Origin: Ciceribacter ferrooxidans
GTDB lineage: Bacteria > Pseudomonadota > Alphaproteobacteria > Rhizobiales > Rhizobiaceae
DNA length: 64,000 bases
Assembly: GCF_004137355.1 (NCBI RefSeq)
Contig: NZ_SDVB01000238.1
Coordinates: forward strand, 806,001 to 870,000
Direction of reading: 5' to 3'
Notes under the pieces: model-generated
Database searches by the model: none
The model's input: the letters and a program-made list of their open reading frames with translations, nothing else
What the model was told of the DNA's origin: nothing
In this document: positions 53,007 to 62,855 of the stretch, in pieces
Layout of the letters: the number at the start of each line of letters is the position of its first letter
How positions within the stretch are numbered: position 1 is the first letter of the stretch
Translations under genes and position numbers: made by a program

Positions 53007-54635
53007 ATGAATTACACACTAGAAACTATGGTGATGGCGGTGCTCGCCTTCGCCGCGCTGCTCGGGGTGGCTTTCGCCCAGGACAGCCTGTTCGCTGTCC
53101 ACATGACGGTGGCCTTCATCGTGCTGCTCGGCGGTACGGTCGTCATGCTGCGCCAGATGAAGTTCGCACCCGCGAACGCAAAGTCCGCCGCGCAGGTTAA
53201 ATCCGAATATTTCGACGAGGTCGTGAAATACGGCGTCATCGCGACCGTCTTCTGGGGAGTCGTCGGCTTTCTCGTCGGCGTGGTCGTCGCCTTGCAGCTC
53301 GCATTTCCGGACCTGAACATTGAACCCTGGTTCAATTTCGGCCGCATGCGTCCGCTGCATACGTCGGCGGTCATCTTCGCCTTCGGCGGCAACGCTCTGA
53401 TCGCAAGCTCCTTCTATGTCGTCCAGCGGACCTCGCGCCAGCGTCTTTTCGGCGGCTCGCTCGGCTGGTTCGTCTTCTGGGGCTATCAGCTCTTCATCGT
53501 GATGGCCGCGACGGGTTACCTGCTCGGCATCACCGAAGGACGCGAATACGCGGAACCGGAATGGTACGTCGACCTCTGGCTCACCGTCGTCTGGGTCGCT
53601 TATCTACTGGCCTTCCTCGGCACGATCATGACCCGCAAGGAATCGCACATCTACGTGGCGAACTGGTTCTACCTGTCGTTCATCGTGACGATCGCGATGC
53701 TGCACATCGTCAACAACCTCGCGGTTCCGGTGTCCTTCCTCGGCGTCAAGAGCTACTCGGCCTTCTCGGGCGTCCAGGATGCCCTGACCCAGTGGTGGTA
53801 CGGCCATAACGCCGTGGGCTTCTTCCTGACCGCCGGCTTCCTCGGCATGATGTACTACTTCGTTCCGAAGCAGGCCGGTCGCCCGGTCTATTCGTACCGC
53901 CTGTCGATCATCCACTTCTGGGCTCTGATCTTCCTCTACATCTGGGCCGGCCCGCACCACCTGCACTACACCGCTCTGCCAGACTGGGCACAGACGCTCG
54001 GCATGGTGTTCTCGATCATGCTGTGGATGCCCTCGTGGGGCGGCATGATCAACGGTCTGATGACGCTCTCGGGCGCATGGGACAAGATCCGCACCGATCC
54101 GATCATCCGCATGATGGTCATCGCTATCGCCTTCTACGGTATGTCGACCTTCGAAGGCCCGATGATGTCGATCAAGGCGGTCAACTCGCTCAGCCACTAC
54201 ACCGACTGGACCATTGGTCACGTACACTCGGGTGCCCTCGGCTGGGTCGGCATGATCTCCTTCGGTATGGTCTACTACCTGACGCCGAAGCTGTGGAACC
54301 GCAACCGCCTCTACTCGCTGCGGCTCGTCAACTGGCACTTCTGGCTCGCCACGCTCGGCATCGTTCTCTACGCCGCCGTCATGTGGGTCGCCGGCATCCA
54401 GCAGGGCCTGATGTGGCGCGAATACGATGCGCAGGGCTTCCTGGTCTACTCGTTCGCCGAGTCGGTCGCCGCCATGTTCCCCTACTACGTACTGCGCGCC
54501 GTCGGCGGTGCGATGTACCTCCTCGGCGGTATCATCATGGCCTACAACGTCGTGATGACCATCCTCGGCTACGAACGGCAGGAAGCACCGATCCCCGGTT
54601 CGGTCGTCCCCGCCGCTGTCCAGCCGGCTGAATAA
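53007..54635 (+). CDS. ccoN: CcoN (FixN): cbb3 cytochrome oxidase catalytic subunit
   Basis: The 542-residue protein has about 14 hydrophobic segments and the heme-copper oxidase ligands: the [17 protein letters not shown] region (His for heme b), the [26 protein letters not shown] segment with the CuB-binding histidine and cross-linked tyrosine-type region, the [14 protein letters not shown] pair (CuB histidines), and [10 protein letters not shown] near the end of the core. It reduces O2 to water at high affinity under microoxic conditions, using electrons from CcoO and CcoP. ATG 53007 is preferred. It heads ccoN-ccoO-ccoQ-ccoP. Confidence 0.98.
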   Translation: MNYTLETMVMAVLAFAALLGVAFAQDSLFAVHMTVAFIVLLGGTVVMLRQMKFAPANAKSAAQVKSEYFDEVVKYGVIATVFWGVVGFLVGVVVALQLAFPDLNIEPWFNFGRMRPLHTSAVIFAFGGNALIASSFYVVQRTSRQRLFGGSLGWFVFWGYQLFIVMAATGYLLGITEGREYAEPEWYVDLWLTVVWVAYLLAFLGTIMTRKESHIYVANWFYLSFIVTIAMLHIVNNLAVPVSFLGVKSYSAFSGVQDALTQWWYGHNAVGFFLTAGFLGMMYYFVPKQAGRPVYSYRLSIIHFWALIFLYIWAGPHHLHYTALPDWAQTLGMVFSIMLWMPSWGGMINGLMTLSGAWDKIRTDPIIRMMVIAIAFYGMSTFEGPMMSIKAVNSLSHYTDWTIGHVHSGALGWVGMISFGMVYYLTPKLWNRNRLYSLRLVNWHFWLATLGIVLYAAVMWVAGIQQGLMWREYDAQGFLVYSFAESVAAMFPYYVLRAVGGAMYLLGGIIMAYNVVMTILGYERQEAPIPGSVVPAAVQPAE

Positions 54636-54649
54636 GAAGGAAGGCTCTC

Positions 54650-55381
54650 ATGTCTATTCTTGATAAACACCAAGTCCTCGAGAAGAACGCGAGCCTTCTC
54701 CTCGTCGCATCGCTGCTGGTCGTGACCGTCGGGGGCATCGTCGAGATCGTTCCGCTCTTCTACCTCGAGAACACCATCGAGAAGGTAGAGGGAATGCGGC
54801 CGTACTCGCCGCTCGAACTCGCCGGTCGCAACATCTACATCCGTGAAGGCTGCTATGTCTGTCACAGCCAGATGATCCGTCCGTTCCGCGACGAAGTGGA
54901 ACGCTACGGTCACTATTCGCTGGCCGCGGAGTCGATGTACGACCATCCGTTCCAGTGGGGATCGAAGCGCACCGGGCCCGACCTGGCGCGCGTCGGCGAC
55001 CGCTATTCGAACGAATGGCACGTCCAGCACCTGAATGAGCCCCGGGACGTCGTTCCGGAATCGGTGATGCCGAGCTACTCGTTCTTGAAGACGACGCCGC
55101 TCAAGGTCGCGAACGTCACCGCGAACCTCGAGACCAGCAAGGTCGTGGGCGTCCCCTATACGGACGACATGATTGCGAATGCGGATGCGGATCTCGCCGC
55201 CCAGGCCGATCCGAATGCAGACACCTCGGGACTGCTGGCGCGCTATCCCAAGGCCAAGGTGGGTGATTTCGACGGCGATCCGGCCCAGCTGACAGAGATG
55301 GATGCACTCGTTGCCTATCTCCAGATGCTCGGCACGCTGGTGGACTTCACCACCTATGACGACGCGACCGGATATCGTTGA
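54650..55381 (+). CDS. ccoO: CcoO (FixO): monoheme cytochrome c subunit of cbb3 oxidase
   Basis: The 243-residue protein has one N-terminal membrane anchor (about residues 12-38) and the heme c motif CYVCH (Cys68, Cys71, His72) near [15 protein letters not shown]. The methionine-rich MPSYSFL segment supplies the distal ligand. It passes electrons from CcoP to the CcoN active site. It lies 14 bp after ccoN in the same operon. Length and motif are standard. Confidence 0.97.
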   Translation: MSILDKHQVLEKNASLLLVASLLVVTVGGIVEIVPLFYLENTIEKVEGMRPYSPLELAGRNIYIREGCYVCHSQMIRPFRDEVERYGHYSLAAESMYDHPFQWGSKRTGPDLARVGDRYSNEWHVQHLNEPRDVVPESVMPSYSFLKTTPLKVANVTANLETSKVVGVPYTDDMIANADADLAAQADPNADTSGLLARYPKAKVGDFDGDPAQLTEMDALVAYLQMLGTLVDFTTYDDATGYR

Positions 55382-55391
55382 GGAGGGGCAC

Positions 55392-55544
55392 ATGGAAACC
55401 TACACGGCCATGCGCCACTTCGCCGACAGCTGGGGCCTGCTTGGCATGACCCTGTTCTTCGTCGGTGTGATCCTCTTCACCTACCGGCCCGGCGGCAAGA
55501 AACTTGCCGACGAGATCGCGCGCATCCCTCTCAAGGAGGACTAA
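55392..55544 (+). CDS. ccoQ: CcoQ (FixQ): small cbb3 oxidase subunit
   Basis: The 50-residue protein starts at ATG 55392 after AGGAGGGG. It has one hydrophobic segment (about residues 15-32, WGLLGMTLFFVGVILFTY) and the typical C-terminal RPGGKKLADEIARIPLKED. CcoQ stabilises the assembled oxidase. It lies 10 bp after ccoO and 3 bp before ccoP. Confidence 0.95.
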   Translation: METYTAMRHFADSWGLLGMTLFFVGVILFTYRPGGKKLADEIARIPLKED

Positions 55545-55547
55545 GAG

Positions 55548-56411
55548 ATGTCTGAGAAACATATTGACGAAATCAGTGGCGTCGAAACCACTGGCCATGA
55601 GTGGGACGGCATTCGTGAGCTCAACAACCCGCTGCCGCGCTGGTGGGTCTGGTTCTTCTACGCGACCATCGTATGGGCGATCGGCTACACCATCGCCTAT
55701 CCGGCCTGGCCGCTCCTGAAGGACAACACGAAGGGCATGCTGAACTACACCAACCGTGCAGCGCTGACCGGGGAAATGACGGCGGCGAAGGCGGCACAGG
55801 CGGTCTATCTCGACAAGATCGCCGCCTTGCCGCTCGACCAGATCGTCGCCGACAAGGAACTGGCGCAGTTCGCCATGTCCGGTGGTGCGGCGGCCTTCAA
55901 GGTCAACTGCGCACCGTGCCACGGCTCGGGTGCCGCGGGTTCGCCCGGCTATCCGAACCTCAACGACAACGACTGGCTGTGGGGCGGCGATCTGGAGACG
56001 ATCAAGACGACGCTCACTCACGGCATCCGCTATGATGCCGATGCCGACACCCGCGTGTCGGAGATGCCGGCCTTCGCCGACATCCTGCAGCCGGAGCAGA
56101 TCCAGCAGGTTGCCGCCTATGTCTGGAGCCTGACGAACACGCCGTCGGATCCGGCACTCGCGGACGCCGGCAAGCAGGTGTTCACCGACAGCTGTGCAGC
56201 CTGCCACGGTCCCGATGCCAAGGGCCTGCGGGAGTTCGGCGCGCCGAACCTGACCGACGCGATCTGGCTGCGCGCGCAGGGCGAGCAGGGCATCGCCCAG
56301 CAGGTCGCCCAGCCGAAGCACGGCGTGATGCCGGCCTGGGGCGCCCGCCTCGGCGACACCACCGTCAAGGAACTTGCCGTCTACGTCCATTCGCTGGGCG
56401 GCGGCGAGTAA
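55548..56411 (+). CDS. ccoP: CcoP (FixP): diheme cytochrome c subunit of cbb3 oxidase
   Basis: The 287-residue protein has one membrane segment (about residues 32-55) and two heme c motifs, CAPCH (Cys121, Cys124, His125) and CAACH (near residues 216-220). It accepts electrons from periplasmic cytochromes and passes them on. The transcript ends at the strong hairpin after it, so ccoG is expressed from its own site. Length and motifs are standard. Confidence 0.97.
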   Translation: MSEKHIDEISGVETTGHEWDGIRELNNPLPRWWVWFFYATIVWAIGYTIAYPAWPLLKDNTKGMLNYTNRAALTGEMTAAKAAQAVYLDKIAALPLDQIVADKELAQFAMSGGAAAFKVNCAPCHGSGAAGSPGYPNLNDNDWLWGGDLETIKTTLTHGIRYDADADTRVSEMPAFADILQPEQIQQVAAYVWSLTNTPSDPALADAGKQVFTDSCAACHGPDAKGLREFGAPNLTDAIWLRAQGEQGIAQQVAQPKHGVMPAWGARLGDTTVKELAVYVHSLGGGE

Positions 56412-56476
56412 GCAGTGCCCCCCGGCGGCCGGAAACGGCCGCCGGACCCCGAGAATGCAATCAGGTCCCCTTTTCA

Positions 56477-56505
56477 GACCACGCCCTGTGCGTGGTCTTT
56501 TTTTG
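56477..56505 (+). terminator. Rho-independent terminator after ccoP
   Basis: An 8-bp stem (GACCACGC at 56477-56484 with GCGTGGTC at 56490-56497) closes a 5-base loop and is followed by seven T. It lies 65 bp after the ccoP stop. Confidence 0.93.
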
Positions 56506-56625
56506 AGGGGGAACAGGGCGTCTCACGTCGCCGGCCCGCAGGCCCTCGGGTTCGGGAGTCCCGGGCGCGTGACCTTATGCCGCTGGCAGTGATGTTCACC
56601 CTTCGTTGCGGCGCTTCGCCGCCCC

Positions 56626-56639
56626 TTGATATAAGTCAA
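56626..56639. promoter_or_regulatory. Anaerobox upstream of ccoGHIS
   Basis: TTGATATAAGTCAA is one base off the consensus TTGAT-N4-ATCAA. It lies 55 bp before the ccoG start and after the ccoP terminator, which indicates a separate FNR/FixK-controlled promoter for the assembly genes. Confidence 0.88.
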
Positions 56640-56694
56640 GGCGGCCATCCTGGCGAAGTGGGAAAAGGATGACCAGAATACGAGGTCCCCAGTC

Positions 56695-58284
56695 ATGAAT
56701 CTTCACGTCGACAAGAACAATCCGGCAGCCTCCGACGAGGTCGAACGCCTCGAGGCGGAACCGGTTATGTCCGCCAAGCAGCGGCAGCCGCTCTACAAGG
56801 CCCGCAAGAAAATCTTCCCGAAGCGGGCCGAAGGGCGATTCCGGCAGTTCAAGTGGCTCGTCATGCTCGTGACGCTCGGCATCTACTACCTGACGCCGTG
56901 GCTCAGATGGGACCGTGGCGAGTTCGCGCCCGACCAGGCCGTGCTGATCGACCTCGCTCACCGCCGCTTCTACTTCTTCTTCATCGAAATCTGGCCGCAG
57001 GAGTTCTTCTTCGTGGCGGGGCTTCTCGTCATGGCGGGTTTCGGCCTGTTTCTGTTGACCTCCGCGGTCGGCCGCGCCTGGTGCGGCTACACCTGTCCGC
57101 AAACGGTCTGGGTCGACCTCTTCCTCGTCGTCGAGCGGGCGATCGAGGGTGATCGTAACGCGCGCATGAAGTTGGAAACGGCGCCCTGGACCTTCGACAA
57201 GATCTGGAAGCGGGTGACGAAGCACGCGATCTGGCTGGCGATTGCGGTCGCGACTGGCGGCGCCTGGATCTTCTACTTCGCCGATGCGCCGATGCTCGCG
57301 ATGGATTTCATCGAAGGGCAGGCGGCTCCCGTCGCCTACATGACCGTCGCCGTGCTCACCGCCACCACCTATCTCTTCGGCGGCCTGATGCGTGAGCAGG
57401 TCTGTGTCTACATGTGTCCCTGGCCGCGAATTCAGGCGGCGATGCTCGACGAGAGCTCGCTGGTCGTCACCTACAACGACTGGCGTGGCGAACCGCGCAC
57501 CCGGGGCACCAAGAAGGCCGCCGCCGAGGGCAAGGTCGCCGGCGACTGCGTCGATTGCAACGCCTGTGTCGCCGTCTGTCCCATGGGCATCGACATTCGC
57601 GACGGGCAGCAGCTCGAATGCATCACCTGCGCGCTCTGCATCGACGCCTGCGATGCGGTGATGGACAAGGTCGGCAGGCCGCGGGGTCTGATTGCCTATG
57701 CGACGCTCGAGGAATACCAGTCCAACATGGCGCTTGCGACCGACAACGGCACCACGGAGATTCAGCCGAACCGTGTACGCAACGCCGACGGCAACTTCAG
57801 CGACAAGGTCCGCCACTTCAACTGGCGCATCATCTTCCGCCCGCGGACGCTTCTCTACATGGGTGTCTGGACGGCCGTCGGTATCGGGCTTCTCGTTGCG
57901 CTGCTCGGCCGTGACCGGCTGGAGATCAACGTGCTGCACGACCGCAATCCGCAATACGTGCTGGAATCCGACGGATCGATCCGCAACGGCTACACCGTTC
58001 GCCTCTTGAACATGGTGCCGAAGCCGCGCAACATGGAAGTGACGCTGGACGGCCTGCCGGGAGCGACCATGCGGGTGAACGGCATGTCGGAAGTGGACGT
58101 CCGCTCCTTCGTCGTCAACGTCGAGCCCGACGAGGCGACGACACTGAAGGTCTTCGTCACCGTTCCGGCCCACGAGATCGAGTCGAAGGTCGAGGAGTTC
58201 CGGTTCAACGTCAGGGACGTCGATAGCAAGGAAGCCGACAGCTACAAGGCTGTGTTCAACGCACCCGGAGAGAAACACAAATGA
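56695..58284 (+). CDS. ccoG: CcoG (FixG): ferredoxin-like cbb3 assembly factor
   Basis: The 529-residue protein has an N-terminal soluble part and several membrane segments with GYTCPQTVWVDLF in the first half. A two-cluster ferredoxin segment follows, CVDCNACVAVCPMGIDIR and CITCALCIDACDAVMDK (about residues 283-325), and then a large periplasmic C-terminal domain. CcoG reduces Cu(II) for the cbb3 assembly line. It is the first gene after the anaerobox and overlaps ccoH by 4 bp. Confidence 0.96.
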   Translation: MNLHVDKNNPAASDEVERLEAEPVMSAKQRQPLYKARKKIFPKRAEGRFRQFKWLVMLVTLGIYYLTPWLRWDRGEFAPDQAVLIDLAHRRFYFFFIEIWPQEFFFVAGLLVMAGFGLFLLTSAVGRAWCGYTCPQTVWVDLFLVVERAIEGDRNARMKLETAPWTFDKIWKRVTKHAIWLAIAVATGGAWIFYFADAPMLAMDFIEGQAAPVAYMTVAVLTATTYLFGGLMREQVCVYMCPWPRIQAAMLDESSLVVTYNDWRGEPRTRGTKKAAAEGKVAGDCVDCNACVAVCPMGIDIRDGQQLECITCALCIDACDAVMDKVGRPRGLIAYATLEEYQSNMALATDNGTTEIQPNRVRNADGNFSDKVRHFNWRIIFRPRTLLYMGVWTAVGIGLLVALLGRDRLEINVLHDRNPQYVLESDGSIRNGYTVRLLNMVPKPRNMEVTLDGLPGATMRVNGMSEVDVRSFVVNVEPDEATTLKVFVTVPAHEIESKVEEFRFNVRDVDSKEADSYKAVFNAPGEKHK

Positions 58285-58826
58285 GCGTGCGTGAAGAAAA
58301 GACGGGATTCGTCTTCACGGGCAGGCATATGGCGGGCGTGATGGCGCTGTTCTTCGGAACGATCATCTCGGTCAATATCGTGATGGCCTATTTCGCCTCC
58401 TCCACGTGGAGCGGCCTGGTGGTCCCGAACACCTATGTCGCCAGCCAGCAGTTCAACGCCAAGGCGTCGGCGATCCGCGAGATGCTGGCCTCCGGCATCA
58501 GGGGCGAACTGGATGTTTCCGGCGAGGCGATCCGCTACCGGTTGACCCTTCCGGTCGACCAGCCAGTCGCGGCCGACAAGGTGACCGCGCACTTCAAGCG
58601 TCCGGTCGGCGAGCATCAGGATTTCGTTGCCGAGCTTTCGGCGCTCGGCGGCGGTCTCTACGGCGTAAGCCACGCCGTTCTGCCAGGCGAGTGGATCGTC
58701 GAGATAATCGCGGTCAAGGACGGCAAGACAATCATGCATGAGGCGCCGCGCATCGCGCTCGCTGGCGGCAGGATGATCCTGCTCGACGAGCGGCACGAGC
58801 ACCCCGGTGAGGGAGGCAAGAAATGA
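58281..58826 (+). CDS. ccoH: CcoH (FixH): cbb3 assembly factor
   Basis: The 181-residue protein has one N-terminal membrane segment (about residues 15-37, AGVMALFFGTIISVNIVMAYF) and a periplasmic FixH domain with STWSGLVVPNTYVASQQFN (about 41-59). It stabilises the maturing cbb3 complex. It overlaps ccoG and ccoI by 4 bp each. Length is slightly more than average but typical for rhizobia. Confidence 0.95.
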   Translation: MSVREEKTGFVFTGRHMAGVMALFFGTIISVNIVMAYFASSTWSGLVVPNTYVASQQFNAKASAIREMLASGIRGELDVSGEAIRYRLTLPVDQPVAADKVTAHFKRPVGEHQDFVAELSALGGGLYGVSHAVLPGEWIVEIIAVKDGKTIMHEAPRIALAGGRMILLDERHEHPGEGGKK

Positions 58827-61123
58827 GCTGCTGTGCGGCCGGAACCGAAGGGGCACTCGACATCGAGCGGGCGGGCCATGCGTTGCCGACGGCCGAGGAG
58901 CTGCGGCTCGCGAGCCGCGACCTCGGTGACGGCCTTCAGCAGATCGACCTCGCGGTGCCCGCCGTTCATTGCGGTGCCTGCATCACGACCATCGAGACTG
59001 CCCTACGGAAGCTCCCCGAGGTCGAGCGCGCTCGCGTCAACCTGACGTCGAAGCGCGTATCGATCGTGTGGCGGAAGGAGCAGGGCGGACGGCCGACGGA
59101 TCCTTCGGTATTGCCACGGGCGATCGCCGCGACCGGCTACGAAGCCCATCTCTTCACGACGGCGGCGGAAGCGTCCGACGAGTTGCGCAACAAGCTGATC
59201 CGGGCGGTCGCGCTTTCGGGCTTCGCCGCCGGCAACATCATGCTGCTGTCGGTTTCGATCTGGTCGGGCGCCGACGCCGCGACCCGCGATCTCTTCCACT
59301 GGATCTCGGCGATGATTGCCGCGCCCGCGCTGATTATCGCCGGCCGGTTCTTCTATCAGTCCGCCTGGAATGCGCTGAAGCACGGCCGTACCAACATGGA
59401 CGTGCCGATTGCGCTTGCGATCACGCTCTCCTATGTCGTCTCGCTGTGGGAGACCCTCCATCACGGTGAACATGCCTGGTTCGACGCTACCGTCTCACTG
59501 CTCTTCTTCCTCCTGATCGGCCGCACGCTCGACCACGTCATGCGTGACCGGGCGCGTTCGGCGATTACCGGCCTTGCGCGGCTCAGCCCCCGCGGTGCCA
59601 TGGTGCTCGGCGAGAACGGCTCTCGCGACTACCGGCCCGTCGAGGAGATCCGCGTCGGAGACAGGATCGCGATCGCTGCTGGCGACCGGGTGCCGGTGGA
59701 CGGCGAGATCGTCGCCGGTTCGAGCGACATGGATGTTTCTATCGTCAACGGCGAGAGCGCACCGCTTGCGGTCACCGCCGGTGACGGCGTGCAGGCGGGA
59801 ACGCTGAGCCTCACCGGTTCGCTGGTCATCCTCGCGACGGCGACGGCGCGTGATTCCTTTCTCGCCGAAATCATCGGCCTGATGGAAGCCGCCGAAGGGG
59901 GCAGGGCGCGTTACCGGCGCATCGCCGATCGTGCCGCGCAGATCTATGCGCCGGCGGTTCACCTTCTCGCGCTTCTGACCTTCCTCGGCTGGGGCGTATT
60001 CGGTGGCGACTGGAAGCAGGCGATGCTGATCGCGATCTCCGTCCTGATCATCACCTGCCCGTGCGCGCTCGGCCTTGCCGTTCCCGTGGTGCAGGTCGTC
60101 GCGGCCGGGCGTCTTTTCCGCAATGGCATCATGGTCAAGGATGGTTCCGCCATGGAGCGGCTCGCCGAGGTCGATACGATCGCCTTCGACAAGACCGGCA
60201 CACTGACACTCGGACGTCCGCGCTTCATCAACCGCTCGGAGGTCGATCCGAAGCATCTCGCGCTTGCGGCCAGCCTCGCAGCGCATTCGCGTCACCCGCT
60301 CTCGCGCGCGCTCCACGCGGCGGGCGGCAGCCCGTCGACGGAGTTCGACACGGTCCGCGAAATTCCGGGCGCCGGCATCGAGGCGGTGATGCCGGACGGT
60401 ACCTACCGCCTCGGCAGCCGCACATTTGCCTGCCAGACCATCGACGACCGGGCGGCCGAGAACGACGCGACCTCCGAAGTCGTGCTGTCGCTCGACGGGC
60501 GCGAACTCGAGCGCTTCCGCTTCGAGGACACGGTACGCCCGGGCGCGGACGGTGCGATCGGCCGTCTGCTGGCACAGGGCTATTCAGTCGGCATCCTCTC
60601 GGGAGACCGAAAAGGCGTGGTCGCCTCGCTTGCGGCCCGTCTCGGCATCGACAACTGGCGCGCTGGCCTTTCTCCGCGTGAGAAGGCGGAACTGTGCGCG
60701 GCTGCCGGTGCCAAGGGGCAGAAGCTGCTGATGGTCGGTGACGGCATCAACGACGCACCGGCGCTGGCCGCCGCCCATGTCTCGATCGCGCCGGCGACCG
60801 CCGCCGATGTCGGCCGCCAGGCTGCCGATTTTGTCTTCATGCGTGAGAGCCTCGATGCGGTTCCGTTCGCCATCGAGGCGTCCCGCCGGGCAGGCCGGCT
60901 GATCCGCGAGAACTTCGCGCTCGCGATCGGCTACAACGCTCTCGCGGTTCCGATCGCGATCCTCGGCTATGCGACGCCGCTGATCGCAGCGATCGCGATG
61001 TCGAGTTCCTCGATCATCGTGGTCCTCAACGCGTTGCGGCTCAACCGGCTGGAAATGGCCGCTCAGGTCGCGGTGGATGGAAAGCCGTCTTTTGCCGGTC
61101 CGGAGGCTTCGTTCGCGTCATGA
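58823..61123 (+). CDS. ccoI: CcoI (FixI): copper-exporting P-type ATPase for cbb3 assembly
   Basis: The 766-residue P1B ATPase has an N-terminal MSCCAAG segment, a heavy-metal domain with HCGAC (Cys50 and Cys53), the intramembrane CPCALGLAVP (near residue 412), the phosphorylation site DKTGTLTLG (near 456) and the hinge GDGINDAPAL (near 640). It moves copper across the inner membrane for the CuB centre of CcoN. It overlaps ccoH and ccoS by 4 bp. It is distinct from CopA-type exporters by context. Confidence 0.96.
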   Translation: MSCCAAGTEGALDIERAGHALPTAEELRLASRDLGDGLQQIDLAVPAVHCGACITTIETALRKLPEVERARVNLTSKRVSIVWRKEQGGRPTDPSVLPRAIAATGYEAHLFTTAAEASDELRNKLIRAVALSGFAAGNIMLLSVSIWSGADAATRDLFHWISAMIAAPALIIAGRFFYQSAWNALKHGRTNMDVPIALAITLSYVVSLWETLHHGEHAWFDATVSLLFFLLIGRTLDHVMRDRARSAITGLARLSPRGAMVLGENGSRDYRPVEEIRVGDRIAIAAGDRVPVDGEIVAGSSDMDVSIVNGESAPLAVTAGDGVQAGTLSLTGSLVILATATARDSFLAEIIGLMEAAEGGRARYRRIADRAAQIYAPAVHLLALLTFLGWGVFGGDWKQAMLIAISVLIITCPCALGLAVPVVQVVAAGRLFRNGIMVKDGSAMERLAEVDTIAFDKTGTLTLGRPRFINRSEVDPKHLALAASLAAHSRHPLSRALHAAGGSPSTEFDTVREIPGAGIEAVMPDGTYRLGSRTFACQTIDDRAAENDATSEVVLSLDGRELERFRFEDTVRPGADGAIGRLLAQGYSVGILSGDRKGVVASLAARLGIDNWRAGLSPREKAELCAAAGAKGQKLLMVGDGINDAPALAAAHVSIAPATAADVGRQAADFVFMRESLDAVPFAIEASRRAGRLIRENFALAIGYNALAVPIAILGYATPLIAAIAMSSSSIIVVLNALRLNRLEMAAQVAVDGKPSFAGPEASFAS

Positions 61124-61275
61124 ACATGTTGATCTACCTGATCCCGATCGCGCTCTTCCTCGGTGGCCTCGGCCTTTTCGCCTTCCTCTGGTCGCTGAAG
61201 AGCGGCCAGTACGAGGATCTCGAAGGCGCGTCCTGGCGCGTCCTCGACGACGGCGACGACCGGCCGGCGCGCTGA
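61120..61275 (+). CDS. ccoS: CcoS (FixS): small cbb3 assembly protein
   Basis: The 51-residue protein (MNMLIYLIPIALFLGGLG...) has one membrane segment (residues 4-25) and the family end SGQYEDLEGASWRVLDDGD. It is needed to insert heme and copper into CcoN. Its ATG overlaps the ccoI stop (ATGA). It is too short for many gene finders but is unmistakable by sequence and position. Confidence 0.95.
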   Translation: MNMLIYLIPIALFLGGLGLFAFLWSLKSGQYEDLEGASWRVLDDGDDRPAR

Positions 61276-61399
61276 ACGACAGCAGCTCTCCACGCGGCGA
61301 CCTGCCGGCGGGGCCGGACCGCGCGCGGCAGATGACGGGTTGCCGCCCGTCACGATGAGTGCCACATATGCCTCCACTCGAAACGAAGGAGGCTTGCGC

Positions 61400-62821
61400 A
61401 TGCAGACGGCTGAAATCGGCTTGATCGGTCTCGGGGTGATGGGGTCCAACCTCGCCCTCAATATCGCGGAAAAGGGCAACCGGATCGCGGTGTTCAACCG
61501 CACGCCTGCACGCACCGGCGAGTTCCTCGATGAGGCGGGCGATCTCGGGGCGAACATCGTCGGTTGCCTGACCACCGAGGAGTTCGTCGCCGCCATCCGT
61601 CCTCCGCGCCCGATCATCATCATGATCAAGGCCGGCGATGCCGTCGATGCGCAGATCGATGCGCTGATGCCGCATCTCGGTAACGGCGACATCATGATCG
61701 ACGCAGGCAACGCCAATTTCCGCGACACAATGGCCCGCTTCGACCGGCTGAAGGATACCGGCTTCACCTTCATCGGCATGGGCGTGTCCGGAGGCGAAGA
61801 GGGCGCGCGCCACGGTCCGTCGATCATGGTCGGCGGTACGCCGGACTCCTATGCGCGCGTCGAGAACGTCCTGACCTCCATCGCCGCGAAATACGAAGGC
61901 GATCCCTGCTGCGCCTGGCTCGGTCCGAATGGTGCGGGCCACTTCGTCAAGACGATCCACAACGGCATCGAATATGCCGACATGCAGATGATCGCGGAGA
62001 TCTACGGCATCCTGCGTGACGGTCTTGAAAAACAGGCTCCGGAGATCGCCGGGATCTTCGGCGGCTGGAACCGCGGGCGGCTCAATTCCTACCTGATCGA
62101 GATCACCGAGAAGGTGCTGCAGGCGAAGGACACGGTGACGGGTGCTGCGATCGTCGATATGATCCTCGACCGGGCCGGCCAGAAGGGCACCGGCAAATGG
62201 TCGGTCATCGAGGCACAGCAGATGGGCGTGCCGGCGACGGCGATCGAGGCGGCGGTCGCCGCCCGCAGCCTCTCGTCGATGAAGGACGAGCGCGTCGCGG
62301 CGGAGGCGATCTTCCCCGGCGGGCGCTCGCGCTTCGAGCTGCCGGCCGGGCTCGCGCTCGAAACGGAACTCGAACTGGCGCTCTTCGCCGCCAAGATCGC
62401 CGCCTATGCGCAAGGGTTCGCCGTGCTTTCCTCCGCCAGCCGCGCGTACGGCTGGTCGCTGCCGATGCCGACCATCGCGCGGATCTGGCGGGCCGGCTGC
62501 ATCATCCGCTCGCAGTTCCTCGACGAGATCACCCGTGCCTTCACCGCCAATCCAGAGGCGGCCAACCTGATCGTCACGCCGGCCTTCTCCGCGATGGTGC
62601 GCGAGAGCCTGCCGTCGTTGCGCCGGGTCGTCGCAGCCGCCGTCACGGCAGGACTTCCGGTTCCGGCACTCGCCTCGGCGCTCTCCTACTTCGATTCCTA
62701 CCGGCAGGCGCGGGGAACCGCGAACCTCATCCAGGCGCAGCGTGATTTCTTCGGCGCACACGGCTTCGAGCGCACCGACGGGCTCGACCGGCCGCACGGT
62801 CCTTGGGGCAGCGGCGCCTGA
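61400..62821 (+). CDS. gnd: 6-phosphogluconate dehydrogenase (decarboxylating)
   Basis: ATG 61400 follows GAAGGAGG. The 473-residue protein has the NADP loop IGLIGLGVMGSNLALNIAEKG (about residues 6-26), the FIGMGVSGGEEGARHGPSIMVGG motif and HFVKTIHNGIEYADMQ with the catalytic Lys and His region. It oxidises 6-phosphogluconate to ribulose 5-phosphate and CO2 in the pentose phosphate pathway. It is convergent with the LacI-type gene and separated from ccoS by 124 bp. Confidence 0.97.
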   Translation: MQTAEIGLIGLGVMGSNLALNIAEKGNRIAVFNRTPARTGEFLDEAGDLGANIVGCLTTEEFVAAIRPPRPIIIMIKAGDAVDAQIDALMPHLGNGDIMIDAGNANFRDTMARFDRLKDTGFTFIGMGVSGGEEGARHGPSIMVGGTPDSYARVENVLTSIAAKYEGDPCCAWLGPNGAGHFVKTIHNGIEYADMQMIAEIYGILRDGLEKQAPEIAGIFGGWNRGRLNSYLIEITEKVLQAKDTVTGAAIVDMILDRAGQKGTGKWSVIEAQQMGVPATAIEAAVAARSLSSMKDERVAAEAIFPGGRSRFELPAGLALETELELALFAAKIAAYAQGFAVLSSASRAYGWSLPMPTIARIWRAGCIIRSQFLDEITRAFTANPEAANLIVTPAFSAMVRESLPSLRRVVAAAVTAGLPVPALASALSYFDSYRQARGTANLIQAQRDFFGAHGFERTDGLDRPHGPWGSGA

Positions 62822-62855
62822 CGAGCCATCGAAGCGTCGGTGAAGCCCGTTCCGG

